From positions 1-14,193 of the forward strand of contig JBFHDK010000076.1 in the NCBI GenBank assembly GCA_041584755.1: a stretch of 14,193 nt of DNA, in the 5' to 3' direction. A program made the translations under genes and the position numbers. Each line of letters opens with the position of its first letter. Position 1 is the first letter of the stretch. Positions 1-8,441 of this stretch are shown here, piece by piece. The stretch comes from HB2-32-21 sp003448675 (GTDB lineage: Bacteria > Pseudomonadota > Gammaproteobacteria > Pseudomonadales > Porticoccaceae). A model generated the notes under the pieces. It was not told the DNA's origin, did no database searches, and worked only from the letters and a program-made list of their open reading frames with translations.

Positions 1-1824
1 CGCCTCGGTGCCCGACAGGCGGGTATTCAGAATTGGCGCTTTCGGGTGGTGGTTGTCGGTCTGGCGCTATTGCCCATTGCGGCGCTTTGGAAGGTTGCCA
101 GTTTGCAGGTGCTGCCCGATGTGGATCGCGGCCATGAGTTTCTGAAAAGCCAGGGTGATGAGCGGATGGTGCGCGAAGAAGAAATTCCCGCTTATCGGGG
201 CGTGATAAGTGATCGACGCGGAGAGCCTCTGGCGGTAAGCACTGCCATGGTGTCCATTTTCGCCAACCCCCAGGTGCTGGATAACGGTGAGCAAGCATTG
301 GCGCCTTTGGGTCGGGCTTTGGGGGCGTCGGTGGAGGATCTTTCCCGGCGTCTTGACCGTTATGCCGATAAGGAATTCATGTACCTGGCGCGGCGAATCA
401 CACCAGCTCGGGCCGAGCGGGTTATGGCGCTGGATATCCCCGGTGTCTACAAACATCTGGAATATAAGCGCTTTTATCCGGCTGGTGAGGTCGCGGCGCA
501 GTTGGTGGGTTTTACCGATATCGACGATGCGGGTCAGGAGGGAATTGAGCTGGCCTTTGAGGATCAGCTCGCGGGCCGACCCGGTTATCGCCAGGTATTA
601 AAGGACCGCCGGGGTCGGGTGATCAAGGATTTGCGTCTGATTAGCGCCGAGAAGCCAGGAGGTAATCTGGCTTTGAGTGTCGATATGCGTCTTCAGTATG
701 CCGCTTATCGTGAGTTGAAAAGTGCCATTAAGCACTTCCGGGCACGCTCTGGCTCGGTGGTGATTCTCGATGTCCAAAGTGGCGAAGTACTGGCCATGGT
801 CAATCAGCCTTCCTTTAACCCCAATGACCGAGAGCGCCTGGATACCAACGCCATGCGCAATCGTTCCCTGACGGATTTGATTGAGCCGGGTTCCATCATG
901 AAGCCCCTGACCATGGTGGCGGCCCTGGAAAGCGGAAAGTTTACGTCCGGCAGTGTTATAGACACTTCGCCGGGGTATTACCGGGTGAATCGAAAGACCT
1001 TTGTTGATCATAAAAACTATGGGCCACTGAGCATGGAGGGCATCCTGCAGAAGTCCAGTCAGGTGGGTACTACCAAGATTGCGCTGGCGCTGGAGCCAGA
1101 GGCAATCCGTGGTGTCTTTGAACGCGTGGGGCTCGGCCAAAGCTCCCATACGGGCTTTCCTGGTGAAGCTCCAGGCCTGTTGCCGGAGCGTCGACGGTGG
1201 CGTCCGGTGGAGCAGGCCACCATGGCATTTGGTTATGGCCTGGCCGTGACGCCGTTGCAAATTGCCAACGCCTATGCGGTGCTGGCGGACAATGGCATTA
1301 AAAAGCCGGTGACCCTGCTACGCAGGGACTCCGCCCAAACCGAGGTGGGTGAGCGCGTGATCGGCGCCGATGTGGCGGCGCAAGTGCGGGAAATGATGAA
1401 AGCAGTGCTTGAGGAAGGTGGTACTGGCACCCGGGCGACAATCCCCGGCTACGAAGTGGCCGGCAAGACTGGCACCAGCCACAAGGTGGGGCGGGGCGGT
1501 TATCAGGAAGATCAATATGTATCACTGTTTGCGGGCATGGTGCCGGCGGATAATCCGCGTCTGGTGACCGTAGTGGTTATCGATGACCCGCGCAGTGAGT
1601 CCTACTACGGTGGTTTGGTGGCAGCGCCAGTGTTCTCCAAAGTCACTGCGGAAGCTCTGCGTTATCTCAACATTCCACCCACGCATCAACCCGCAACCAC
1701 GGAATTAACCAGTGATGCAGTGTCAACCATCGACCCGGGTGCTGGTTCTCCAGTGCCGGTGGGCCTGGCGAATGTGAGCGAGGTGGATGTGGGTCTGGCT
1801 TCGCTGGCGGGAGGTGGAAGGTGA
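1..1824 (+). CDS. ftsI: FtsI (PBP3), septal peptidoglycan D,D-transpeptidase, 5' partial
   Basis: This is the class B penicillin-binding protein that cross-links septal peptidoglycan together with FtsW. The frame is open from base 1. A GTG at 46 lies inside the membrane anchor and is not the real start. By comparison with E. coli FtsI (the N-R-F-type Trp-Arg-Phe before the anchor is visible at residues 12-14), about 10-20 codons are missing upstream. Visible parts in order are a hydrophobic anchor (about residues 16-36), the pedestal region with R-G-x-I-x-D-R near residue 70, and the transpeptidase domain. The nucleophile motif is S-I-M-K (bases 892-903). The second motif is S-S-Q (1054-1062), where SxN is usual. 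The third is K-T-G-T (from 1465). About 607 residues are visible against 588 in E. coli, the excess being a poorly conserved C-terminal tail. The identity is secure; the S-S-Q change is discussed as a finding. The TGA stop overlaps the murE start. Confidence 0.97.
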   Translation, partial: RLGARQAGIQNWRFRVVVVGLALLPIAALWKVASLQVLPDVDRGHEFLKSQGDERMVREEEIPAYRGVISDRRGEPLAVSTAMVSIFANPQVLDNGEQALAPLGRALGASVEDLSRRLDRYADKEFMYLARRITPARAERVMALDIPGVYKHLEYKRFYPAGEVAAQLVGFTDIDDAGQEGIELAFEDQLAGRPGYRQVLKDRRGRVIKDLRLISAEKPGGNLALSVDMRLQYAAYRELKSAIKHFRARSGSVVILDVQSGEVLAMVNQPSFNPNDRERLDTNAMRNRSLTDLIEPGSIMKPLTMVAALESGKFTSGSVIDTSPGYYRVNRKTFVDHKNYGPLSMEGILQKSSQVGTTKIALALEPEAIRGVFERVGLGQSSHTGFPGEAPGLLPERRRWRPVEQATMAFGYGLAVTPLQIANAYAVLADNGIKKPVTLLRRDSAQTEVGERVIGADVAAQVREMMKAVLEEGGTGTRATIPGYEVAGKTGTSHKVGRGGYQEDQYVSLFAGMVPADNPRLVTVVVIDDPRSESYYGGLVAAPVFSKVTAEALRYLNIPPTHQPATTELTSDAVSTIDPGAGSPVPVGLANVSEVDVGLASLAGGGR

Positions 1825-3395
1825 TGACCGCCCGTCAACATCATGGCTTGGCGCTGGCGCAATTATTACCGGACTGGGGTACCTGTGGTCGGGCGGCGGT
1901 GCTGCCCGCTGGCTGGAGCCCCGATTCCCTGGGCGCCGTGGTGATCCATGATGTCCAACTGGACAGCCGCAAAGTCAGTAGCGGGAGTTTATTCATCGCC
2001 ATGCCAGGCTTTGATGGAAGCCAATCCGTCGATGGTCGCCAATACATCGCCGAGGCCGCCGCCGCCGGAGCGGTGGCGGTGGTCGCGGAAGCGAAGGGCT
2101 GGGAGGCTTTTGCCAAAATGACTTATGCCGTGCCCGTTATCCCGGTGGCAAATCTTTCGCACCGGGTTAGCAGTATTGCCGGGGCCTTTTATGGTCGGCC
2201 CAGTGAACAACTTAAGGTAATTGGTATTACCGGCACCAATGGCAAGACCACCTGTTCGCACCTGCTGGCCCAACTGTTTAACCGCCTCAATATAAAAAGC
2301 GCGGTGGTCGGCACCCTGGGCTACGGGGTGCCTGGGTCGCACTCGGGTTTGACGGACACCGGCCTGACCACCCCGGATGCGGTGACCAGCCAGGCAATCC
2401 TGGCGGAACTGCTGGATGATGGCGTCAGCAACGTGGTGATGGAGGTTTCTTCTCACAGTCTTGAGCAGGGCCGCCTGGAAGGGGTGTGTATTCGCGGCGG
2501 TGTTTTTACCAATCTGAGCCGTGACCATCTGGATTATCACGGCACTATGGAAGCTTACGGGGCAGCCAAGGAAAGACTGTTTCAGGGGCCGGGGCTGGCG
2601 TTTGCGGTGATTAATCTGGATGACCCCGCCGGTCGAGTAATGCTCGGTAACATGCGCGCGGGGGTCAGCTGCTATAGCTATTCCCTCAACAATGACAGTG
2701 CTGCGCTCCGGGCAAAAAATATTCGCTATACCCCGGGCGGGCTCGAGGTTGAAGTGGTGACGCCCTGGGGCGAAGCGACCTTGCGTACCGATCTTGTTGG
2801 CGAATTTAATTTGAGTAACCTGCTGGCGGTTATCGCGGCGGCCTGCGCCTCGGGTCTGCCTTTTGAGCCGGTTGTTGAGGCTGCCGGTGCCCTAAAGCCG
2901 GTATCTGGTCGTCTGGAGGTGATTGATGGGAGCCGGGGGCCGCGGGTGGTAGTTGACTACGCTCATACGCCGGCTGCCCTGGAGCAAGCGCTGAGCGCGC
3001 TGCGTACCTCTTCCCGTCAGCTGCCCCATGCGGGCGAACTCTGGTGTGTTTTTGGTTGCGGCGGTGATCGCGACGCCGGCAAACGCGCCGAGATGGGCGC
3101 TGTGGCCGCCCGCTTGGCCGATCGGGTGGTGATTACCAGCGACAATCCCCGCAAGGAGTCGCCAGCGGCAATTATGGCGGCCATAGCCCAGGGCGCCGGA
3201 GCCGGCGCAAACTGTATTGAAGATCGGGCCGAAGCCATTCGATTCGCCATCGCCAATGCTGCAATCGAAGACACTGTGCTGATTGCCGGCAAGGGCCATG
3301 AGCGCTATCAAATCACGGGAGAGCAACGTTTACCTTTCAGTGATGCCGCCCAGGCGCGACTGGCGCTCAGGAGTTGGGGTGATGACAGTGAGTGA
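1824..3395 (+). CDS. murE: MurE, UDP-MurNAc-L-Ala-D-Glu:meso-DAP ligase
   Basis: This cytoplasmic ATP-dependent ligase adds the third stem-peptide residue. Its 523 residues compare with 495 in E. coli. The P-loop G-T-N-G-K-T-T is at residues 137-143, followed by E-V-S-S-H, H-L-D-Y-H-G, and A-A-K-E-R containing the lysine that is carbamylated in the family. The signature D-N-P-R-K-E at residues 440-445 matches the DNPRxE motif of meso-diaminopimelate-specific enzymes, so a meso-DAP peptidoglycan is predicted. G-K-G-H-E follows near the C terminus. The ATG at 1824 shares its A with the ftsI stop (TGATG). A GTG at 1821 in the same frame is an equally possible start and adds one residue. GGGAGG at 1809-1814 serves either start. 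The coding sequence overlaps murF by 14 bases. The N-terminal domain is somewhat longer than in E. coli, with an Ala-rich stretch around residues 73-83. Nothing is broken. Confidence 0.97.
   Translation: MTARQHHGLALAQLLPDWGTCGRAAVLPAGWSPDSLGAVVIHDVQLDSRKVSSGSLFIAMPGFDGSQSVDGRQYIAEAAAAGAVAVVAEAKGWEAFAKMTYAVPVIPVANLSHRVSSIAGAFYGRPSEQLKVIGITGTNGKTTCSHLLAQLFNRLNIKSAVVGTLGYGVPGSHSGLTDTGLTTPDAVTSQAILAELLDDGVSNVVMEVSSHSLEQGRLEGVCIRGGVFTNLSRDHLDYHGTMEAYGAAKERLFQGPGLAFAVINLDDPAGRVMLGNMRAGVSCYSYSLNNDSAALRAKNIRYTPGGLEVEVVTPWGEATLRTDLVGEFNLSNLLAVIAAACASGLPFEPVVEAAGALKPVSGRLEVIDGSRGPRVVVDYAHTPAALEQALSALRTSSRQLPHAGELWCVFGCGGDRDAGKRAEMGAVAARLADRVVITSDNPRKESPAAIMAAIAQGAGAGANCIEDRAEAIRFAIANAAIEDTVLIAGKGHERYQITGEQRLPFSDAAQARLALRSWGDDSE
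3369..3373 (+). promoter_or_regulatory. Ribosome binding site deciding the murF start
   Basis: AGGAG lies 8 bases before the ATG at 3382, inside the end of murE. It favours this ATG over in-frame starts further upstream (from 3283), which would lengthen MurF by 33 residues lying wholly within murE. Confidence 0.75.
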
Positions 3396-4749
3396 GTTAA
3401 CGCTGTCCCAGGCGGCGGTGGCCTATGGCGGCACACTGCTTTACCCGGATTGTCGTTTTAGTCGGGTGTCCACCGATACCCGCACCCTGGCTCGTGGCGA
3501 ATTGTTTGTAGCCCTGCGTGGAGAGACCTACGACGGTCACCTGTTCCTCAAGGAGGTAGCGAACGATGCCTGCGGTCTGGTGGTGCAGTACCCCGACAAG
3601 CAAGTGGACAAACCCCAGTGGGTGGTGCCCGATACGGTGGTCGCTCTCGGCCAGCTGGCAAAACTGGCCCGGGATCAATTCGATGGCCCCCTGATCGCGC
3701 TAACCGGTAGTAGCGGCAAGACCACGGTGAAGGAAATGCTGGCCTCGATTCTGACCTGCGTGGCGCCGGTGCTGGCGACCCGTGGCAATTTGAATAATCA
3801 CATTGGCGTGCCAAAAACCCTGCTCGCCCTGGCTAAGGAACATCGCTACGCGGTGTTGGAAATGGGCGCCAGTGGCCCGGGTGAAATCGCCTATTTGGTA
3901 AGTCTGGCCCGACCCACTATTGCGCTGGTCAATAATGTCATGCCCGCCCATGTGGAAGGCTTCGGTTCCCTGGCGGGTGTGGCTGCCGCCAAGGGTGAAA
4001 TTTACGGTGGTCTTGATGCCAGCGGCACCGCAGTGATTAACCTGGATGAACCGTGGGCCCGGGATTGGCGAAGGAAGCTGCCCTGCATGAACGTGGTGAC
4101 GTTTAGTCTCGAGCAGGAAGGCGCCGACGTGGGCGCCAGCAATATCCGATTTGACCATCGTGGTAACCCTGCCTTCACGCTGCATGTGGCGGGTGAGGAG
4201 TTGCCGGTGAGCCTGCCGGCGCCGGGGCGTCACAATGTCAGTAATGCCCTGGCTGCCGCCGCCTGCGCCCTGGCCGCTGGTATTTCGCCGACCACTATCG
4301 CCGCAGGCCTGGAAGCGATCCAAACCGTGTCGGGGCGCATGGAATTCAAGGATGGCCCACGCGGCAGTACCGTTATTGATGACAGCTACAACGCCAACCC
4401 TGGCTCGGTAAAGGCGGCTATTGACGTGTTGGGAGCGCTGGATGGCCAGCGTTTGCTGGTGCTGGGCGATATGGCCGAACTGGGGCCGGAAGCCCGGGCT
4501 CTGCATCGTGAAGTGGGTGAATATGCCCAGGCCGCCGGTATAGACCAGTTGCTGGCAACCGGGCAGTTGAGCAAGGAGGCAGTGGCCGGCTTCGGGGAGC
4601 AGGGGCAGTGGTTCGCCGACAAGAATGGCTTGGTTCGGCACCTGCGTAAAACTCTGGATGAAAATACCACGGCACTGGTCAAGGGTTCGCGTAGCGCCGC
4701 CATGGACGAGGTGGTCAATCAACTTGTTGATAGCGGGAGGATTGCCTGA
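3382..4749 (+). CDS. murF: MurF, UDP-MurNAc-tripeptide:D-Ala-D-Ala ligase
   Basis: MurF is the cytoplasmic ligase that attaches the D-Ala-D-Ala made by Ddl, giving UDP-MurNAc-pentapeptide. The ATG at 3382 gives 455 residues, close to the 452 of E. coli, and starts with the typical M-T-V-S-E-L-T-L-S-Q. The substrate-binding N domain carries the S-T-D-T-R-T motif. The P-loop G-S-S-G-K-T-T is at residues 109-115, followed by N-L-N-N-H-I-G-V-P, the E-M-G-A motif, and A-A-A-K-G-E with the family lysine. In the C-terminal domain D-D-S-Y-N-A-N-P starts at residue 333, and G-D-M-A-E-L-G follows. It overlaps murE by 14 bases, and its TGA shares one base with the mraY ATG, which suggests coupled translation. 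An intact, ordinary family member. Confidence 0.97.
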   Translation: MTVSELTLSQAAVAYGGTLLYPDCRFSRVSTDTRTLARGELFVALRGETYDGHLFLKEVANDACGLVVQYPDKQVDKPQWVVPDTVVALGQLAKLARDQFDGPLIALTGSSGKTTVKEMLASILTCVAPVLATRGNLNNHIGVPKTLLALAKEHRYAVLEMGASGPGEIAYLVSLARPTIALVNNVMPAHVEGFGSLAGVAAAKGEIYGGLDASGTAVINLDEPWARDWRRKLPCMNVVTFSLEQEGADVGASNIRFDHRGNPAFTLHVAGEELPVSLPAPGRHNVSNALAAAACALAAGISPTTIAAGLEAIQTVSGRMEFKDGPRGSTVIDDSYNANPGSVKAAIDVLGALDGQRLLVLGDMAELGPEARALHREVGEYAQAAGIDQLLATGQLSKEAVAGFGEQGQWFADKNGLVRHLRKTLDENTTALVKGSRSAAMDEVVNQLVDSGRIA

Positions 4750-5831
4750 TGCTCTATTGGCTGGCCGACTATCTGTCCCAGTACATTAGTGGGTTTAACG
4801 TATTCAAGTATCTGACCCTGAGGGCAATCCTCGGTGTTATGACGTCCCTGTTTATTTCCCTGCTGGCGGGGCCCGCGGTGATTCGGCGTCTGCAAAGCAT
4901 GCAGATCGGTCAATCCATCAGGGATGACGGACCCCAGAGTCACCTGGTCAAGGCTGGTACGCCAACCATGGGCGGAGCCCTGATCCTGCTGTCGATTTTT
5001 ATCAGCACGCTGATGTGGTCCGATCTGAGTAATCGCTATGTATGGGTGGTGCTGGCGGTAACCCTGGCCTTTGGCGTCGTGGGTTGGGTTGATGACTATC
5101 GCAAGGTGGTGGAGAAAAACTCCCAGGGCTTGCCAGCGAGGTGGAAGTATTTCTGGCAGTCGGTGGCCGGGTTGGGCGCGGCGGTATTTCTGTATACCAG
5201 CGCCGCTTCGTCGGCGGAAACCCAGTTGATTGTGCCTTTTTTTAAACAGGTGGCCTGGGATATGGGCCTGTTTTATGTGTTGCTGACCTACCTGGTGATT
5301 GTTGGCTCCAGCAATGCGGTGAATCTGACCGACGGCCTGGATGGCCTGGCCATCATGCCAACAGTGCTGGTGGGCGGCGCCCTGGGCGTGATTGCCTATC
5401 TGGCGGGGAACTTTGAATTTGCTCGCTATCTGCATATTCCTTTTATTCGAGGCGCCGGCGAGCTGGTGATTTTTTGCACCGCCCTGGGCGGCGCCGGTCT
5501 CGGGTTTTTGTGGTTTAACACTTACCCGGCACAGATTTTTATGGGCGATGTGGGTGCTTTGGCCCTGGGTGCGGCGCTGGGTGTGGTTGCGGTAATTATT
5601 CGTCACGAAATCGTATTGTTCATTATGGGCGGTATTTTTGTGCTCGAAACGGTATCAGTCATCCTGCAGGTGGCTTCCTTCAAGCTTACCGGCAAGCGGA
5701 TCTTCCGCATGGCGCCAATTCATCATCACTTTGAACTCAAGGGTTGGCCCGAGCCTCGGGTCATAGTCCGCTTCTGGATTATTACGGTGATGCTGGTTTT
5801 GTTTGGTCTGGCAACCCTCAAGTTGCGTTGA
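4749..5831 (+). CDS. mraY: MraY, phospho-MurNAc-pentapeptide translocase
   Basis: MraY is the integral inner-membrane enzyme that moves phospho-MurNAc-pentapeptide from UDP to undecaprenyl phosphate, making lipid I. It has 360 residues, the same length as E. coli MraY, with about ten hydrophobic segments. The catalytic-site residues are all visible: D-D-Y-R-K with Asp115-Asp116, N-A-V-N-L-T-D-G-L-D-G-L, the F-M-G-D loop with Asp267, and three histidines in I-H-H-H-F-E-L-K-G-W at 325-327. Asp115, Asp116 and Asp267 fall at the same numbers as in E. coli. The start ATG shares its A with the murF stop (TGATG), with GGGAGG at 4735-4740, 8 bases upstream. The gene is followed by a 22-base gap before murD. 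Confidence 0.98.
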   Translation: MLYWLADYLSQYISGFNVFKYLTLRAILGVMTSLFISLLAGPAVIRRLQSMQIGQSIRDDGPQSHLVKAGTPTMGGALILLSIFISTLMWSDLSNRYVWVVLAVTLAFGVVGWVDDYRKVVEKNSQGLPARWKYFWQSVAGLGAAVFLYTSAASSAETQLIVPFFKQVAWDMGLFYVLLTYLVIVGSSNAVNLTDGLDGLAIMPTVLVGGALGVIAYLAGNFEFARYLHIPFIRGAGELVIFCTALGGAGLGFLWFNTYPAQIFMGDVGALALGAALGVVAVIIRHEIVLFIMGGIFVLETVSVILQVASFKLTGKRIFRMAPIHHHFELKGWPEPRVIVRFWIITVMLVLFGLATLKLR

Positions 5832-5853
5832 CCGGGAAACGATAACGGACGGA

Positions 5854-7248
5854 ATGGCAAAAATCGCTGTGGCTCAATTGATCGCAAGTGACCGGCCCAC
5901 CGTTGTGGTGGGCCTCGGCGTCACGGGCCTGTCCGTGGCCCTTTATCTGGCCGCCAGAGGCGAGCGCTTTGTCGTGGTGGATAGCCGACCGACGCCGCCG
6001 GGATTGGCGGACTTGCGCGCCAGGCTACCCGATGTGGCGCTGGAGCTGGGCGCATTGAGTGTCGAGATCCTGGCAAGTGCGGGGCGTCTGGTGGTCAGTC
6101 CGGGTTTGAGTCCGGATGAGCCGGCGCTGGCTGAAGCAAGGGCCCGGGGCGTGGAGATCGTGAGCGATATCGAATTGTTTATGGCCGAAGCCCAGGCCCC
6201 GGTGATCGCCATTACCGGTTCCAACGGCAAAAGCACGGTCACCACGCTGGTGGGTGAGATGGCCCGCTCGGCGGGTAAAAATGCCGGTGTTGGCGGCAAC
6301 CTGGGTACGCCGGCGCTGGAGTTGCTCGACGAGGCGCGGGAACTTTATGTACTGGAATTGTCCAGTTTCCAGCTGGATTTGCTGGACAGGTTATCAGCGA
6401 CGGTGGCTACCGTGCTCAATGTCAGTCCCGACCATATGGATCGCTACGGCACGATAGAAGCCTACCATCGCTCCAAGCAGCGTATTTATCGCGGCGCCGA
6501 CTGTGTGGTCAGTAATCGTGACGACATGCTGACGCAAGCCTTGCTGTCGCCAGGTGTAACGGCTTACAGCTTTGGTCTGGGCGAACCGGATATGAGAGGG
6601 TTTGGCCTACGCCAGGAGGACGGCGAGCTGTATCTGGCCTACCAATTCGAAGCCCTGTTGCCGGTAAGGGAACTGGCCATGAAAGGCCGCCACAATATAG
6701 CGAATGCTTTGGCGGCGCTGGCTCTTGGGCAGGCCGTGGGTTTGCCAATGGAGGCCATGGTGGCAACCCTGCGCACTTTTGCTGGGCTGCCTCATCGCTG
6801 TGAAACCGTTGCCGATGAGCAGTGTGAGCTTGCGGGAAAAAGTGGCATAGCCTGGATCAACGATTCCAAGGCCACCAACTGCGGCGCCACCATCGCCGCT
6901 GTCACCGGGTTAGCCGATGCTGGAACCCATCGCCTGCTGCTGATCGCCGGTGGCCAGGCCAAGGGTCAGGATTTCAGTGGGTTGGCCCAGGCGGTGCGCG
7001 GTCGGGTGCGCCTGGCGATATTGCTTGGTCAGGACGCCCAGGCCATTGCTGATGCCTTGAGTCAGGCTTCGCCGACCACAGAGGTGGTATTAGTTGATGA
7101 TATGAATGCCGCCGTTGGCGCTGCCGCGGAGGCAGCGAGCGCCGGGGACGTGGTGCTGTTATCTCCCGCTTGCGCCAGCTTTGATATGTATTCCGGCTTT
7201 GCCGAGCGCGGCGAGATTTTCCGTACAGCCGTGGAGAATCTATCGTGA
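5854..7248 (+). CDS. murD: MurD, UDP-MurNAc-L-Ala:D-Glu ligase
   Basis: MurD is the cytoplasmic ligase adding D-glutamate as the second stem-peptide residue. The ATG at 5854 gives 464 residues against 438 in E. coli. The first conserved segment (V-V-V-G-L-G-V-T-G) begins about 17 residues in, similar to pseudomonad MurD. The P-loop G-S-N-G-K-S-T is at residues 122-128. Then come G-G-N-L-G-T-P, E-L-S-S-F-Q-L, D-H-M-D-R-Y, the family carbamylated lysine in R-S-K-Q-R-I-Y, and N-D-S-K-A-T-N. A typical S-P-A-C-A-S-F-D-M-Y motif lies near the end. The start is less certain than for its neighbours: only a weak GGACGGA precedes it (5847-5853). A GTG at 5803 in frame would overlap mraY by 29 bases and add 17 residues unlike MurD. 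The stop overlaps the ftsW GTG by four bases. Confidence 0.95.
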   Translation: MAKIAVAQLIASDRPTVVVGLGVTGLSVALYLAARGERFVVVDSRPTPPGLADLRARLPDVALELGALSVEILASAGRLVVSPGLSPDEPALAEARARGVEIVSDIELFMAEAQAPVIAITGSNGKSTVTTLVGEMARSAGKNAGVGGNLGTPALELLDEARELYVLELSSFQLDLLDRLSATVATVLNVSPDHMDRYGTIEAYHRSKQRIYRGADCVVSNRDDMLTQALLSPGVTAYSFGLGEPDMRGFGLRQEDGELYLAYQFEALLPVRELAMKGRHNIANALAALALGQAVGLPMEAMVATLRTFAGLPHRCETVADEQCELAGKSGIAWINDSKATNCGATIAAVTGLADAGTHRLLLIAGGQAKGQDFSGLAQAVRGRVRLAILLGQDAQAIADALSQASPTTEVVLVDDMNAAVGAAAEAASAGDVVLLSPACASFDMYSGFAERGEIFRTAVENLS

Positions 7249-8441
7249 GTACGCTGGTGGACAGATTTAGGCAGGAGGGCTGGTCGCTGCCCGCTTTTGG
7301 GCATCTGGATAGGTCTCTGCTGCTGTGTGTGCTGGCTTTGGTATCCCTGGGGGTGGTGATGGTTTTCTCCGCTTCCATCGGATTTGCCGCCTACGGGTAT
7401 GAGGATGCGTTTTATTTTCTCAAGCGGCATTTGGTCTATCTGTTTATCAGCCTCTGCGTGGCGCTGCCGGTGCTATTGGCACCGTTGCATTTGTGGTATC
7501 GCTACGCTGGTGTGGCCTTGCTGGGCAGTATGGTGCTGCTGGTGGCGGTATTGCTGCCTGGAGTTGGGCATGAGGTCAACGGCAGCTCCCGCTGGTTGCG
7601 CGCAGGGCCGCTGACCCTGCAGGTGTCGGAGCTGGCCAAAATGGCGGTGGTGGTTTTCATGGCAGCTTATTTGCAACGGCGTCACCTGTTGTTGCAGGAG
7701 CAATGGCAGGATTTTGCCAAACCCCTCGCGATCATGGGCTTGGTGGCGGTGCTGTTGTTACTGGAACCGGACTTTGGTTCCACCATGGTTATCGGTGCCA
7801 CCGTGATGGCGATGCTGTTCCTGGCCGGTGTCCGTGTTTGGCAGTTTTTGCTGCTGGTGGCGGCGGGCATCGGGGCTGTGGCGATACTGATTGTCTCTTC
7901 GCCTTACCGCTTCAAGCGTCTGACCGGTTTTCTCGACCCCTGGGCCGACCAGTACCACAGCGGTTATCAACTCACTCAGTCATTGATCGCCTTTGGCCGC
8001 GGAGAGTGGTGGGGTGTGGGCTTGGGTAACAGCGTCCAAAAACTGTTTTATCTGCCGGAAGCGCACACGGATTTTGTGTTTGCGATTTTTGCCGAGGAAT
8101 TCGGCATGGGCGGTGTATTGGTGGTGATGGCGCTATTTATTTTCTTGATTAGCCGCATCATGGTGGTCGGTCGCCTGGCCGCCAATCGGCAACAGTGGTT
8201 TGTCGCCTACGCGGTGTTTGGATTCGGCATCATGCTGGCCGGACAGGCCTTTATTAACTTGGGTGTTACTTCCGGATTGTTGCCCACCAAGGGCTTGACT
8301 CTGCCCTTTGTCAGTTATGGCGGCAGCAGCCTGCTGGTATGCAGTGCGATGATCGCGCTGGTGCTGCGCGCGGGGATTGAAATGACTCAGGCGCCAGAGC
8401 GTGTGCCGCTAAAAACACAGGAAGCGGGTAGTGGAGCCTAG
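7245..8441 (+). CDS. ftsW: FtsW, septal peptidoglycan glycosyltransferase (SEDS family)
   Basis: FtsW is the polytopic inner-membrane polymerase of lipid II at the septum and the partner of FtsI. Its 398 residues compare with 414 in E. coli. A short cytoplasmic N-terminal stretch of about 25 residues precedes the first membrane segment, and about ten segments are expected. The extracellular loop G-N-S-V-Q-K-L-F followed by P-E-A-H-T-D-F carries the aspartate (residue 276) equivalent to the catalytic Asp of SEDS polymerases. P-T-K-G-L-T-L-P-F and S-Y-G-G-S-S-L are conserved near the C terminus. It starts at GTG 7245, in a GTGA overlap with the murD stop, with GGAGA (7233-7237) 7 bases upstream. 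No better ATG exists nearby. RodA is the paralogue alternative, but context and motif wording support FtsW. The 3' end overlaps murG by 11 bases. Confidence 0.97.
   Translation: MSTLVDRFRQEGWSLPAFGHLDRSLLLCVLALVSLGVVMVFSASIGFAAYGYEDAFYFLKRHLVYLFISLCVALPVLLAPLHLWYRYAGVALLGSMVLLVAVLLPGVGHEVNGSSRWLRAGPLTLQVSELAKMAVVVFMAAYLQRRHLLLQEQWQDFAKPLAIMGLVAVLLLLEPDFGSTMVIGATVMAMLFLAGVRVWQFLLLVAAGIGAVAILIVSSPYRFKRLTGFLDPWADQYHSGYQLTQSLIAFGRGEWWGVGLGNSVQKLFYLPEAHTDFVFAIFAEEFGMGGVLVVMALFIFLISRIMVVGRLAANRQQWFVAYAVFGFGIMLAGQAFINLGVTSGLLPTKGLTLPFVSYGGSSLLVCSAMIALVLRAGIEMTQAPERVPLKTQEAGSGA

Noticed and set aside
3283..3381. N-terminally extended MurF starting at 3283
   Set aside because: The extra 33 residues lie inside murE and do not resemble MurF. 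ATG 3382 has AGGAG 8 bases upstream and gives the normal family length.
3700..4722. Long open frame on the minus strand (about 340 codons) opposite murF
   Set aside because: It lies fully antisense to a well-conserved gene. The translation is rich in His, Gln, Arg and Gly without any domain I recognise, as expected when GC-biased codons are read on the opposite strand.
4719..5606. Minus-strand open frame of about 295 codons opposite mraY
   Set aside because: It is very rich in Gln and His, has no recognisable motif or ribosome binding site, and covers the membrane segments of mraY. It is a shadow of the real gene.
5803..5853. MurD start at GTG 5803
   Set aside because: It would overlap the conserved end of mraY by 29 bases and add residues unlike other MurD proteins. 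ATG 5854 gives a typical N terminus, although its ribosome binding site is weak.
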